From NCBI RefSeq assembly GCF_023715465.1, contig NZ_JAMBOE010000019.1, positions 1 through 64,000 of the forward strand: a DNA stretch of 64,000 nt. The letters are read 5' to 3'. Within the stretch, counting starts at the first letter, position 1; the number at the start of each line of letters is the position of its first letter. Position numbers and translations under genes: made by a program. The notes under the pieces were generated by a model that was not told where the DNA came from, made no database searches, and saw only the letters and a program-made list of their open reading frames with translations. The DNA comes from Paenibacillus macerans (GTDB taxonomy: Bacteria; Bacillota; Bacilli; Paenibacillales; Paenibacillaceae). Positions 55,926 through 64,000 of the stretch are shown here, piece by piece.

Positions 55926-58661
55926 ATGGGCAAAAGGATCAGGAAAGGTGGTATGGTGTCATTCAGCCTCATGATAGCGCTTACAGGATATTCGGGATGG
56001 GGCGCTTTCTCTCCTGCAGCAAATGCGGCGGCATCCGATTATAACTATGCCGAAGCGCTGCAAAAAACGATGTATTTCTATGAAGCGCAGCGGTCGGGCA
56101 AGCTTCCGGAGAACAACCGTGTGGAATGGCGCGGCGATTCGGGGCTTCAGGACGGTGCGGATGTCGGCCACGACCTGACAGGTGGATGGTACGATGCCGG
56201 GGATCACGTGAAATTCGGGTTTCCCATGGCCTCTACCACCACCATGCTCGCCTGGTCTGTTTATGAGTACCGGGATGGGTACGAACAGTCCGGCCAGCTT
56301 GATGAAATTTTGGATAATATCCGCTGGGCGACGGATTACTTCATGAAAGCCCATACGGCTCCAAATGAACTGTGGGGCCAGATTGGCGACGGCAACGCGG
56401 ACCACAAATGGTGGGGACCGGCGGAAGTGATGCCGATGGCACGGCCCGCCTACAAAATCGATGCCGCTCATCCCGGCTCCGATCTGGCCGGAGAAACGGC
56501 GGCGGCGCTTGCCGCCAGTTCGATCGTTTTTCGGGACAGCGACCCGGCTTACGCGGACAAGCTGTTAACCCACGCTAAGGAGCTGTATAACTTCGCCGAC
56601 CAATACCGGGGCAAATATTCCGACAGCATTACCGGTGTAAAGGAGTTCTACAACTCCTGGAGCGGATATGCCGATGAACTGAGCTGGGGTGCGGTGTGGC
56701 TGTATTTGGCTACCGATGACGAAACGTATCTCGATAAGGCGATCGCCGCCAGCAAGGAATGGGGCACCAACCAGCAGGGCGATTGGGACTACAAATGGAC
56801 GCATGGCTGGGACGACAAGCACTACGGCGCACAGCTGCTGCTGGCTCGGATCACCGGCGATCCCAAGTTCGTCCGCTCGACGGAAAAGAACATGGAATTC
56901 TGGACGACCGGCGTTGCGGGTACCGGCGAACGCGTCGCGTATACACCGGGGGGACTGGCCCATCTCGATCAATGGGGCGCCCTGCGCTATTCGGCTAACC
57001 AAGCTTTCCTCGCCTTTGTCTATTCCGACTGGGAGAGCGATCCCGCGAAGAAAATAAACGCGCGTTCATTCGCGGAACGGCAAATTCTTTACATGCTTGG
57101 TGATAATCCGCGCCAAAGCAGCTATGTCGTCGGCTACGGCAACAATCCGCCGGAGCATCCGCACCATCGTACTTCGCAAGGCTCCTGGGCCGACAATATG
57201 AATGTGCCGGAGAACCATCGTCATACTCTGTACGGCGCACTCGTCGGGGGACCTAACAAGGACGATACCTACAAGGATTCGGTCAACGATTATGTCTCCA
57301 ATGAAGTGGCGACCGATTATAATGCAGGCTTCACCGGCGCTTTGGCGAAAATGATGCTCCTTCACGGCCAAGGCCAGCAGCCGCTTCCCTCCTTCCCCGC
57401 TCCGGAAGAGCGCGAGGACGAAATGTTCGTCGAGGCTGGGGTCAATGTCAGCGGCAACAACTTTGTGGAAATCCGCGCGCTGCTGAACAATCGCTCGGCC
57501 TGGCCGGCACGCGCCAGCAAGGACATGTCCTTCCGCTACTACGTCGATCTCAGCGAAGTCATCGACGCCGGATACGGTCCGGAGGACATCAAGGTTACGG
57601 TGGGAGGCTACAATCAGGGAGCGACGGTATCCCAGCTTCAGCCGTATGACGAGAACAATCATATATACTACACGACGGTCGATTTTTCGGGAACCCGCAT
57701 TTATCCCGGCGGCCAATCGGATTTCCGGAAGGAAGTGCAATTCCGCATCGCCGCGCCGGAGAATACGAATTTTTGGGACAACACCAATGACTTCTCGTTC
57801 CAGGGAATCGCCAGCAGCGGAACCGCTCCGGTCAAAACCCCGTACATTCCCGTGTTTGACGCCGGCCGGCACGTGTTCGGCGAGTTGCCTGCCGGAGGCG
57901 GGAATCCGGGAGAACCGACGGCACCGGCCGCACCACGCAATGTTCGCGCCCTCCCGGGCGACGGTTTCGTCCAATTGTCCTGGAATGACGTAAGCGGCGC
58001 TGAAACGTATTTGGTGAAAAAATCGCTGAACAGTGAAGGGCCGTTTGAGACGGTAGGAACGGTAACCACAGCCACCTATACCGATTCCGCGGTGATCAAC
58101 GATACAACTTATTATTACGTCATCACCGCGACAAACGCCATCGGAGAGAGCCTCCCTTCAGTCCAGGTCAGCGCCAAGCCGCACGAAGCGCAGACGCCGG
58201 TGGAAGGGGATTTGAAGGTTCAATACCGCAACAATGATGCAAATGCCGGAGACAACCAGCTGCGGCCGCACTTCCGCATCGTCAACACCGGCGATGAGGC
58301 GGTTCCGCTCAGTGAGCTCACTCTGCGCTACTATTACACGATCGACGGAGACAAGTCCCAGCAGTTCAATTGCGACTATGCCTTCATAGGCAGCGGCAAC
58401 GTGAGCGGCCGGTTCGTGAAATTGGATAGCGCAGCGGACGGCAGCGACTACTACATGGAGGTTTCCTTTGCTCCCGGCGCAGGCAATCTGGCCTCCGGGA
58501 AAGACAGCGGAGAAATTCAAACCCGCATCAACAAAACCGACTGGAGCAATTATAACGAATCCGACGATTATTCCTATAGCGGAACCCAGCAGCAGTTTGG
58601 CGACTGGGATAAAGTGACGCTTTACCGGAACGGAACGCTCGTCTGGGGTTTAGAACCTTGA
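55926..58661 (+). CDS. Endoglucanase GH9 with CBM3, Fn3 and CBM3 modules
   Basis: A secreted cellulase of 911 residues. The signal peptide ends near ANAAA. The GH9 catalytic domain (about 40-490) has DAGDHVKFGFPMAS with the catalytic Asp pair and SYVVGYGNNPPEHPHHR. A CBM3c-like module (about 510-660; EDEMFVEAGVNVSGNNFVEIRA) follows, then an Fn3 domain (about 670-760) and a C-terminal CBM3 (about 770-911; GDLKVQYRNNDANAGDNQLR). It is the theme of processive endoglucanases such as C. thermocellum Cel9. AAGAAGGAGGA precedes the ATG. A GH48 gene follows after 79 bp, indicating an operon that degrades crystalline cellulose. Confidence 0.95.
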   Translation: MGKRIRKGGMVSFSLMIALTGYSGWGAFSPAANAAASDYNYAEALQKTMYFYEAQRSGKLPENNRVEWRGDSGLQDGADVGHDLTGGWYDAGDHVKFGFPMASTTTMLAWSVYEYRDGYEQSGQLDEILDNIRWATDYFMKAHTAPNELWGQIGDGNADHKWWGPAEVMPMARPAYKIDAAHPGSDLAGETAAALAASSIVFRDSDPAYADKLLTHAKELYNFADQYRGKYSDSITGVKEFYNSWSGYADELSWGAVWLYLATDDETYLDKAIAASKEWGTNQQGDWDYKWTHGWDDKHYGAQLLLARITGDPKFVRSTEKNMEFWTTGVAGTGERVAYTPGGLAHLDQWGALRYSANQAFLAFVYSDWESDPAKKINARSFAERQILYMLGDNPRQSSYVVGYGNNPPEHPHHRTSQGSWADNMNVPENHRHTLYGALVGGPNKDDTYKDSVNDYVSNEVATDYNAGFTGALAKMMLLHGQGQQPLPSFPAPEEREDEMFVEAGVNVSGNNFVEIRALLNNRSAWPARASKDMSFRYYVDLSEVIDAGYGPEDIKVTVGGYNQGATVSQLQPYDENNHIYYTTVDFSGTRIYPGGQSDFRKEVQFRIAAPENTNFWDNTNDFSFQGIASSGTAPVKTPYIPVFDAGRHVFGELPAGGGNPGEPTAPAAPRNVRALPGDGFVQLSWNDVSGAETYLVKKSLNSEGPFETVGTVTTATYTDSAVINDTTYYYVITATNAIGESLPSVQVSAKPHEAQTPVEGDLKVQYRNNDANAGDNQLRPHFRIVNTGDEAVPLSELTLRYYYTIDGDKSQQFNCDYAFIGSGNVSGRFVKLDSAADGSDYYMEVSFAPGAGNLASGKDSGEIQTRINKTDWSNYNESDDYSYSGTQQQFGDWDKVTLYRNGTLVWGLEP

Positions 58662-58740
58662 GCCGTAAAATCTCGCTAATTTCTCCATTCGGCGGAACCG
58701 ATTTAAATTTAAGACTAATTTCATGGAAAAGGATGATAAA

Positions 58741-61700
58741 ATGATGGCGCATTGGACACGATGCAAGAAACCTGCATCAATCCTGATGACCGCAGTGTTA
58801 TTTTTAGGCGTGGGAACCGGGATGTTCGGTTCCGGTTCGGCAAGAGCCGCTGCAGAAGCCGCTGCCGATACCGCAACAAAAACCGCGGCAGAAACAGTTG
58901 CCGATCAAACCGGGGCCGCTTCTGCGGAAAGAACCCGCTTCCTGCAGCTTTACGATCAGATCAAGGACCCGGCTAACGGGTATTTCTCGGCCGAAGGCAT
59001 TCCCTACCACTCCGTGGAAACGCTGATGAGCGAAGCGCCCAATTACGGGCATATGACAACCTCGGAAGCATACAGCTACTGGATGTGGCTCGAGGTGCTG
59101 TACGGTTACTATACGGAGGATTGGAGCGCGCTCGAAGAGGCTTGGGATAATATGGAGAAATATATTATTCCGGTCAACGAAGGCGACGGCAAGGAAGAAC
59201 AGCCGACGATGAACTATTACAACCCGAGCAGCCCGGCTACTTACGCGGCGGAATATCCGCAGCCCGACCGTTATCCTTCGGAGCTTACCGGCCAATACGC
59301 AGGCGGTAAAGACCCGTTGGACGCCGAGCTGAAGAAAACTTACGGGAACAACCAGACTTACCTGATGCACTGGCTACTCGACGTGGACAACTGGTACGGC
59401 TTCGGGAATCTGCTGAATCCAAAACATACGGCAGCGTATGTGAACACCTTCCAACGCGGTGAGCAGGAATCGGTGTGGGAAGCAATTCCCCATCCTTCGC
59501 AGGACGACAAATCGTTTGGCAAATCCGGCGAAGGCTTCATGTCCCTGTTCACGAAGGAGCCTCAAGCTCCGGCGGCACAATGGCGCTACACCAATGCCAC
59601 GGACGCCGATGCCCGGGCCGTTCAGGCCATGTACTGGGCAAAAGAGCTGGGCTACGATAACGAAGAGTATTTGGACAAAGCCAAAAAGATGGGCGATTAT
59701 CTCCGCTACGGCATGTATGATAAATACTTCCAGGAAGTCGGCAGCGCAGCGGACGGCAGCCCGACTCCCGGCAACGGCAAAAATGCCAGCCATTATCTGA
59801 TGGCCTGGTATACGTCCTGGGGCGGCGGTCTCGGAAACAATGCCAACTGGGCTTGGCGGATCGGGGCCAGCCACGCCCATCAAGGGTATCAAAACGTTGT
59901 GGCGTCCTACGCCCTCTCCAACCCGGATGGCGGCCTGATTCCCGAATCCCCGACGGCCGGACAGGATTGGGACACTTCGCTGAAGCGCCAGCTTGAATTC
60001 TACACCTGGCTGCAATCCGCCGAAGGAGCGATCGCCGGCGGCGCGACAAACAGCTGGGAAGGCGCCTACAAAGCGTATCCGGCCGGAACGAGCACGTTCT
60101 ACGGAATGGCTTACGACGGCGCGCCCGTCTATCACGACCCGCCATCCAACAACTGGTTTGGCATGCAGGCATGGCCGGTGGAACGGATCGCGGAATTGTA
60201 TTATATCCTCGCTTCGAATGGGGACACTTCGTCGGAAAACTTCCAGATGACCAAACAAGTGCTCGATAAGTGGATCGATTGGTCGATGGATTACATGTTC
60301 GTGGACAGCCGTCCGGTTTCCGACGCGGAAGGATATTATCTCGATGAGCAAGGCCAACGGGTGCTCGGCGGACAGGATCCGCAAATCGCTACCGTTGAAG
60401 CGCCGGGCGAGCTCTGGATTCCGGGCAATCTGGAATGGCAAGGCCAACCGGAAACCTGGGACGGGTTCGACAATTACACCGGCAATCCCGACCTGCACGT
60501 TGTGACGAAAGACCCAGGTCAGGACTTCGGCGTGGTCGGCAGCTATATTAAGGCTTTGACTTTCTACGCAGCCGGAACGAAGGCTGAAAACGGCAAATAT
60601 ACCGAGCTTGGCGAACAAGCCGAGAAGCTCGCTAAAAATTTGCTGGATGCTTCTTGGAATTACAATGACGGCATCGGCATTACGAAGCCGGAGCCGCGCA
60701 ACGATTATTACCGCTACTTCAACAAGGAAATTTATTTCCCGGCAGGCTGGAGCGGCAAATACGGACAAGGCAACACGATTCCGGGGACGAATACGGTTCC
60801 GTCCGATCCGTCCAAAGGCGGCAATGGCGTATACATCGGTTATTCCGATCTTCTTCCGGAGATCAAAAACGATCCCGACTGGAAATACCTTGAGGAAAAA
60901 TACAATACGTCCTGGAATCCGCAAACCAAAAAATGGGAAGACGGTGCGCCGGAATTCACTTACCACCGCTTCTGGTCGCAAGTCGATATGGCCACGGCTT
61001 ATGCCGAATACGACCGCTTGATCAACGGCGGCGGCGGTCCGGGCGAACCGACCGCTCCGAAAGCGCCGACGAAGCTGAAGGCCGAAGCGGGCGACACCCA
61101 AGTATCGTTGTCCTGGAGCAAACCGGCCGGAGCGGACAACTTTACGGTAAAGCGCGCGACGGTAAGCGGCGGACCTTACACGGAAATCGCCACGGTCACG
61201 AGTGCAGTTTACTTGGATCTTGATGTCATCAATGACCAAACGTATTATTATGTCGTCAGCGCATCCAATGAAATCGGCGTGAGCCCGGATTCCGCCGAAG
61301 TCAGCGCCACCCCGACGGAAAAGCCAAAACCGGTGGAAGGCGATCTGAAACTGAAGTACCAAACGAACGATTCGAATCCGAACGACAATCATATCCGGGC
61401 GCAATTTAAGATCGTCAATAATGGAAAGGAAACCATCAACCTCAGCGATGTGAAGTTCCGTTACTACTTTACGATTGATGGAGACAAAGCGCAGGAGTTC
61501 CACTGCGACTACGCGGTAGTCGGCAGCGGGAACGTAAATGGCACCTTCGTGAAGCTGGACGAAAGCGCGGAGGGAGCGGACTACTATTTGGAAATTTCCT
61601 TTGGCCCCGGCGCGGGAACTCTTGCGCCTGGAGCGGATAGCGGCGAAATCCAGGTCCGCTTTAACAAGTCGGACTGGTCCAACTACAGCGAAACGGATGA

Positions 61701-61794
61701 CTTCTCCTACGATGCGGCGAAAACATCCTACACCGAATGGGAGCGCGTTCCGCTTTATGTCAACGACTCACTCGTGTGGGGGCTTGAGCCGTAA
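58741..61794 (+). CDS. Exocellobiohydrolase GH48 with Fn3 and CBM3
   Basis: A secreted reducing-end-acting cellobiohydrolase of 1017 residues. The signal peptide is followed by an Ala/Thr-rich linker (AAAEAAADTATKTAAE). The GH48 domain (about 65-760) contains GIPYHSVETLMSEAPNYGH, with the catalytic acid in it, and WEVLYGYYTEDWS-like context. Fn3 (about 765-860) and CBM3 (about 870-1017) follow. The last 240 residues closely parallel the tail of the GH9 enzyme (EGDLK, NND(A/S)N, and identical WGLEP). AAAGGATG precedes ATG 58741; an ATG at 58723 lacks a ribosome site. GH9-GH48 pairs are the standard synergistic core of bacterial cellulolysis. Confidence 0.95.
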   Translation: MMAHWTRCKKPASILMTAVLFLGVGTGMFGSGSARAAAEAAADTATKTAAETVADQTGAASAERTRFLQLYDQIKDPANGYFSAEGIPYHSVETLMSEAPNYGHMTTSEAYSYWMWLEVLYGYYTEDWSALEEAWDNMEKYIIPVNEGDGKEEQPTMNYYNPSSPATYAAEYPQPDRYPSELTGQYAGGKDPLDAELKKTYGNNQTYLMHWLLDVDNWYGFGNLLNPKHTAAYVNTFQRGEQESVWEAIPHPSQDDKSFGKSGEGFMSLFTKEPQAPAAQWRYTNATDADARAVQAMYWAKELGYDNEEYLDKAKKMGDYLRYGMYDKYFQEVGSAADGSPTPGNGKNASHYLMAWYTSWGGGLGNNANWAWRIGASHAHQGYQNVVASYALSNPDGGLIPESPTAGQDWDTSLKRQLEFYTWLQSAEGAIAGGATNSWEGAYKAYPAGTSTFYGMAYDGAPVYHDPPSNNWFGMQAWPVERIAELYYILASNGDTSSENFQMTKQVLDKWIDWSMDYMFVDSRPVSDAEGYYLDEQGQRVLGGQDPQIATVEAPGELWIPGNLEWQGQPETWDGFDNYTGNPDLHVVTKDPGQDFGVVGSYIKALTFYAAGTKAENGKYTELGEQAEKLAKNLLDASWNYNDGIGITKPEPRNDYYRYFNKEIYFPAGWSGKYGQGNTIPGTNTVPSDPSKGGNGVYIGYSDLLPEIKNDPDWKYLEEKYNTSWNPQTKKWEDGAPEFTYHRFWSQVDMATAYAEYDRLINGGGGPGEPTAPKAPTKLKAEAGDTQVSLSWSKPAGADNFTVKRATVSGGPYTEIATVTSAVYLDLDVINDQTYYYVVSASNEIGVSPDSAEVSATPTEKPKPVEGDLKLKYQTNDSNPNDNHIRAQFKIVNNGKETINLSDVKFRYYFTIDGDKAQEFHCDYAVVGSGNVNGTFVKLDESAEGADYYLEISFGPGAGTLAPGADSGEIQVRFNKSDWSNYSETDDFSYDAAKTSYTEWERVPLYVNDSLVWGLEP

Positions 61795-61851
61795 GGCGTA
61801 CCCCCGCGCACTGTAATCGATTTGCTTTCTCCTTCTCATCTTCTCATAAGT

Positions 61852-61896
61852 CAAGGCGTGGCCCGGGCAAATTTGCTCGGCCGCGCCTTGTTTGTT
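61852..61896. terminator. Terminator of the cellulase operon (bidirectional)
   Basis: CAAGGCG and CGCCTTG with inner GGCC/GGCC pairing form a long stem followed by TTTGTT. It is convergent with the metallochaperone gene. Confidence 0.8.
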
Positions 61897-61898
61897 AT

Positions 61899-63101
61899 TC
61901 ACTCGGCCGGAATCCAAGGAAGTGGATTCGGAAAGGCCGCCCAATCCAGGGTCATTTCCTGCTCGCTTAGCAGGCAGGCGTCAAGCTCCCGTTCAATCGT
62001 GCTCCGGTCCATCTCGATGCCGATGAACACGAGCTCATTGATCCGGTCGCCCCAGACGGGATCCCACTTTCGCCGCATGTCGGGCTCCTGCGCGAGCACC
62101 TCCTGCTGCTGCTGCTCCGGCAGCGCCGCTAGCCAGTACCCCGCAGGGCCGAACTGGATTGACGGCCCGGCCTGGCTTAAACTGGCCGCCAAATCGGAAT
62201 CGGCCGCGATCCAGGCCAGCCCTTTGGCCCTCACGACTTCTTCCGGCCAGTCCGCCATAAAGCGGGCGAGCCGTTCCGGATGAAAAGGCCTTACCCGCCG
62301 GTACACAAACGAGCCAATCCCGTACTCCTCGGTTTCCGGCGTATGATTTTCCCGCTCCAGCTCTTTGATCCAGCCGGCCGCCAGGCTCGCCTTGGCAAAA
62401 TCAAACCGCCCGGTGTTCAAAATCTGTTCCGGCTCCACCCGGCCGTTCACCGCGCGGATGAATTGGGCTGTCGGCTGCAGCTTGCGCAGCACGCCTTCCA
62501 GCTCATTCAGATCATCCTCACCTACTAAATCGCATTTGTTAAGAATCAGCACGTCGCAGGTTTCGATTTGGTCGATCAAAAGGTCAACGACATCGCGGGT
62601 ATCCCCCTCCCCCGCAGCCTGTCCGCGTTCCAGCAGCGTTTCGCCGGAGGAAAAATCATGCCAGAACCGGTACGCGTCCACGACCGTAACCATGCAGTCC
62701 AGCTTCGCCACGGCCGTCAAGTCGATGCCGGTATCCGGGTCCGCATAAGTGAACGTCTGGGCGATCGGCACCGGCTCGCTGATCCCGGTCGACTCGATCA
62801 GGATGTAATCAAACCGTCCCTCCGCCGCCAGCTTCTGCACCTCCTGGAGCAAATCGTCGCGCAAGGTGCAGCATATGCAGCCGTTGGACATCTCTACCAG
62901 CTTCTCCTCCGTACGCGATAAATTGCCCCCCGCGTTCACCAAATCGGCATCGATGTTGATTTCGCTCATGTCGTTGACGATCACCGCGACCTTCATCCCT
63001 TTGCGGTTGTTTAATACATGATTCAACAACGTCGTTTTGCCCGACCCCAAATAACCGCACAGCACCGTGACCGGAATCGGTTTATGATGTTCATTTTTCA
63101 A
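61899..63101 (-). CDS. COG0523 GTP-binding zinc metallochaperone (ZigA/YciC type)
   Basis: The 400-residue G3E-family GTPase has Walker A GYLGSGKTTLLNHVL, the metal-site motif NGCICCTL (CxCC), the ESTGISEP switch and NKCD. The C-terminal CobW_C domain ends the protein. Family members under Zur control deliver zinc to proteins in zinc starvation. A perfect Zur box lies 35 bp upstream of the start codon. The ATG at 63101 has GGGGATG upstream. Divergent from a Zur-box-preceded permease. Confidence 0.93.
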   Translation of the reverse strand: MKNEHHKPIPVTVLCGYLGSGKTTLLNHVLNNRKGMKVAVIVNDMSEINIDADLVNAGGNLSRTEEKLVEMSNGCICCTLRDDLLQEVQKLAAEGRFDYILIESTGISEPVPIAQTFTYADPDTGIDLTAVAKLDCMVTVVDAYRFWHDFSSGETLLERGQAAGEGDTRDVVDLLIDQIETCDVLILNKCDLVGEDDLNELEGVLRKLQPTAQFIRAVNGRVEPEQILNTGRFDFAKASLAAGWIKELERENHTPETEEYGIGSFVYRRVRPFHPERLARFMADWPEEVVRAKGLAWIAADSDLAASLSQAGPSIQFGPAGYWLAALPEQQQQEVLAQEPDMRRKWDPVWGDRINELVFIGIEMDRSTIERELDACLLSEQEMTLDWAAFPNPLPWIPAE

Positions 63102-63135
63102 ACGTCAACATCCCCTTTTCTGAAGAAGATTATTT

Positions 63136-63156
63136 TAATCGTAATTATTACGATTA
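63136..63156. promoter_or_regulatory. Zur box upstream of the metallochaperone gene
   Basis: ATCGTAATTATTACGAT (63138-63154) is a perfect palindrome with a single central base. It matches the Bacillus Zur consensus TCGTAATNATTACGA exactly, and its perfect arms extend to 10 bp. Confidence 0.9.
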
Positions 63157-63258
63157 AGCTTTTCATAATATAGCTTCCCCTGTGCCCTTTTGTCAACCGG
63201 GAGAATTGAATTATGGATGGATTCTGCAAGTTCGGTTCTGAATTCCCGCGCAAGTTAA

Positions 63259-63273
63259 TAGTAATGATTATGA
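63259..63273 (+). promoter_or_regulatory. Second Zur box, upstream of the permease gene
   Basis: TAGTAATGATTATGA matches the Zur consensus TCGTAATNATTACGA at 13 of 15 positions. It lies about 65 bp before the permease start codon. Confidence 0.65.
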
Positions 63274-63339
63274 TTTGGCCAAGCCGTTTTCAAGCCATTA
63301 TCCGGCATTAAATTAGAATCCGCGTTGAAGGAGATCGAC

Positions 63340-64000
63340 ATGAACAAAATCGCTCTGCCCCGCCGTCTTCTGCCGCTTCTGGTTCCGCTTGCTTTTGCGC
63401 TGGCCTGTCTGACGGTCCTTGGACCGGCTCTCCTAAAGCAGGTCCCGCTGAACGAGGTGCAAACGTTCAAAACGAGCTTTATCGGCATTTTACTGGAGGC
63501 GCTGCCCTTCGTGCTGATCGGAGCGCTGCTCTCCTCGCTGCTTCACCTGTTCGTGTCCGAGAAGACCCTCAGCCGCTTTATGCCTAAAAACCCAGCGTTT
63601 GGCATCCTGTGCGCCTGCCTGCTCGGCCTGATCTTCCCCGTATGCGAATGCGGGATGATTCCGCTCATTCGCCGGTTGATCCAGAAAGGGATGCCCGTTT
63701 ATATGGCGGTCGTGTTTATTTTGTCCGGCCCGATCCTGAATCCGGTCGTGTTCAGCGCCACCTACATGGCTTTTCGCTTATATCCTGAAATGGTGTACGC
63801 CCGGATGGGGCTGGCTTTTGCCGTCTCCGCGGCGATCGGCGCCATCGTCTGTCTCACTTGGAAAGACGCCCCGCTGAAGCTCACCTTTTCCCGAGGAATG
63901 GATGAAGGTGGAGGGCATACGCCCGGGCATGGCGGTGGCAAGCTGACGGCCGTGTTCGTGCACGCCGCGGACGAAGTGTTCGAAATGGGCAAATATTTGC
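63340..64000 (+). CDS. YraQ/DUF318-type permease (partial, runs off the window)
   Basis: The first 220 residues are read before the window ends. There are about five hydrophobic segments and the family motif CECGMIPLIRR near residue 107, with the preceding GLIFPV; this is the permease family of YraQ/YcgR. In Bacilli a Zur-controlled YcgR/YcgQ pair has been predicted to handle zinc, so the next gene is probably the YcgQ (TIGR03943) partner. A His/Gly-rich segment GHTPGHGGG near residue 190 may bind metal. ATG 63340 follows GAAGGAG. Confidence 0.82.
   Translation, partial: MNKIALPRRLLPLLVPLAFALACLTVLGPALLKQVPLNEVQTFKTSFIGILLEALPFVLIGALLSSLLHLFVSEKTLSRFMPKNPAFGILCACLLGLIFPVCECGMIPLIRRLIQKGMPVYMAVVFILSGPILNPVVFSATYMAFRLYPEMVYARMGLAFAVSAAIGAIVCLTWKDAPLKLTFSRGMDEGGGHTPGHGGGKLTAVFVHAADEVFEMGKYL

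Noticed and set aside
59374..61503. A 709-codon open frame antisense to the GH48 gene
   Set aside because: It lies fully over a certain secreted cellulase, has no ribosome site or recognisable domain, and is explained by the codon bias of the sense gene.

Overview
The window looks like chromosomal DNA of a Paenibacillus or a close relative (Bacillota, Paenibacillaceae). The grounds are AGGAGG-type ribosome binding sites with frequent TTG and GTG starts, giant cell-surface proteins ending in three SLH domains, a GH9-GH48 cellulase pair with Fn3-CBM3 tails, B. subtilis-type LexA, Zur, CadC and cre sites, and several families of short intergenic repeats. GC-rich housekeeping genes alternate with AT-rich accessory patches. 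This is inference from gene content; no rRNA or tRNA gene was seen.

Layout. 0-7.5 kb: alpha/beta hydrolase, repeat-rich intergenic DNA holding a MITE, a B12-binding radical SAM protein, RecQ and an RlmCD-type RNA methyltransferase. 7.5-11.2 kb: an AT-rich patch of gene remnants (large serine recombinase, Fic protein, a DUF1801-like tail) with a lipoprotein framed by a 27-bp inverted repeat, a MerR/SRPBCC divergent pair and a DUF2087 protein. 11.2-14.1 kb: Gfo/Idh/MocA oxidoreductase, RpiR regulator, L25/Ctc protein. 14.1-20.2 kb: a carbohydrate locus on the minus strand made of a PRD regulator with EIIB and EIIA domains, EIIB, an ascorbate-type EIIC and a split transketolase. Two near-copies of a promoter region carrying cre sites drive it. 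20.4-26.3 kb: a second repeat block, a small gene behind two SOS boxes, a secreted ricin-lectin protein, cadCA and decayed or unknown genes.

26.4-43.9 kb is the most coherent accessory block and reads as an organophosphate-scavenging locus. It holds an SLH-anchored protein with two purple-acid-phosphatase-like modules, a UgpBAE-type ABC importer, a HAD-IIA phosphatase with a well-formed Pho box, and an SLH-anchored glycerophosphodiesterase. The HAD and phosphodiesterase genes share a conserved attenuator-like leader, possibly for GlpP-type antitermination. The expected flow is phosphomonoester and glycerophosphodiester hydrolysis at the wall, uptake of glycerol-3-phosphate, and internal dephosphorylation.

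44-55.6 kb: VOC protein, SAM methyltransferase, LysR divergent from zwf and a transaldolase-like gene, ung, an SDR, DUF1697, a LysM protein, an RlmA-type methyltransferase behind a structured leader, and speD. 55.9-61.8 kb: the GH9-GH48 cellulase operon. 61.9-64 kb: a zinc-starvation pair (COG0523 metallochaperone and YraQ-type permease), each behind a Zur box; the permease runs off the window.
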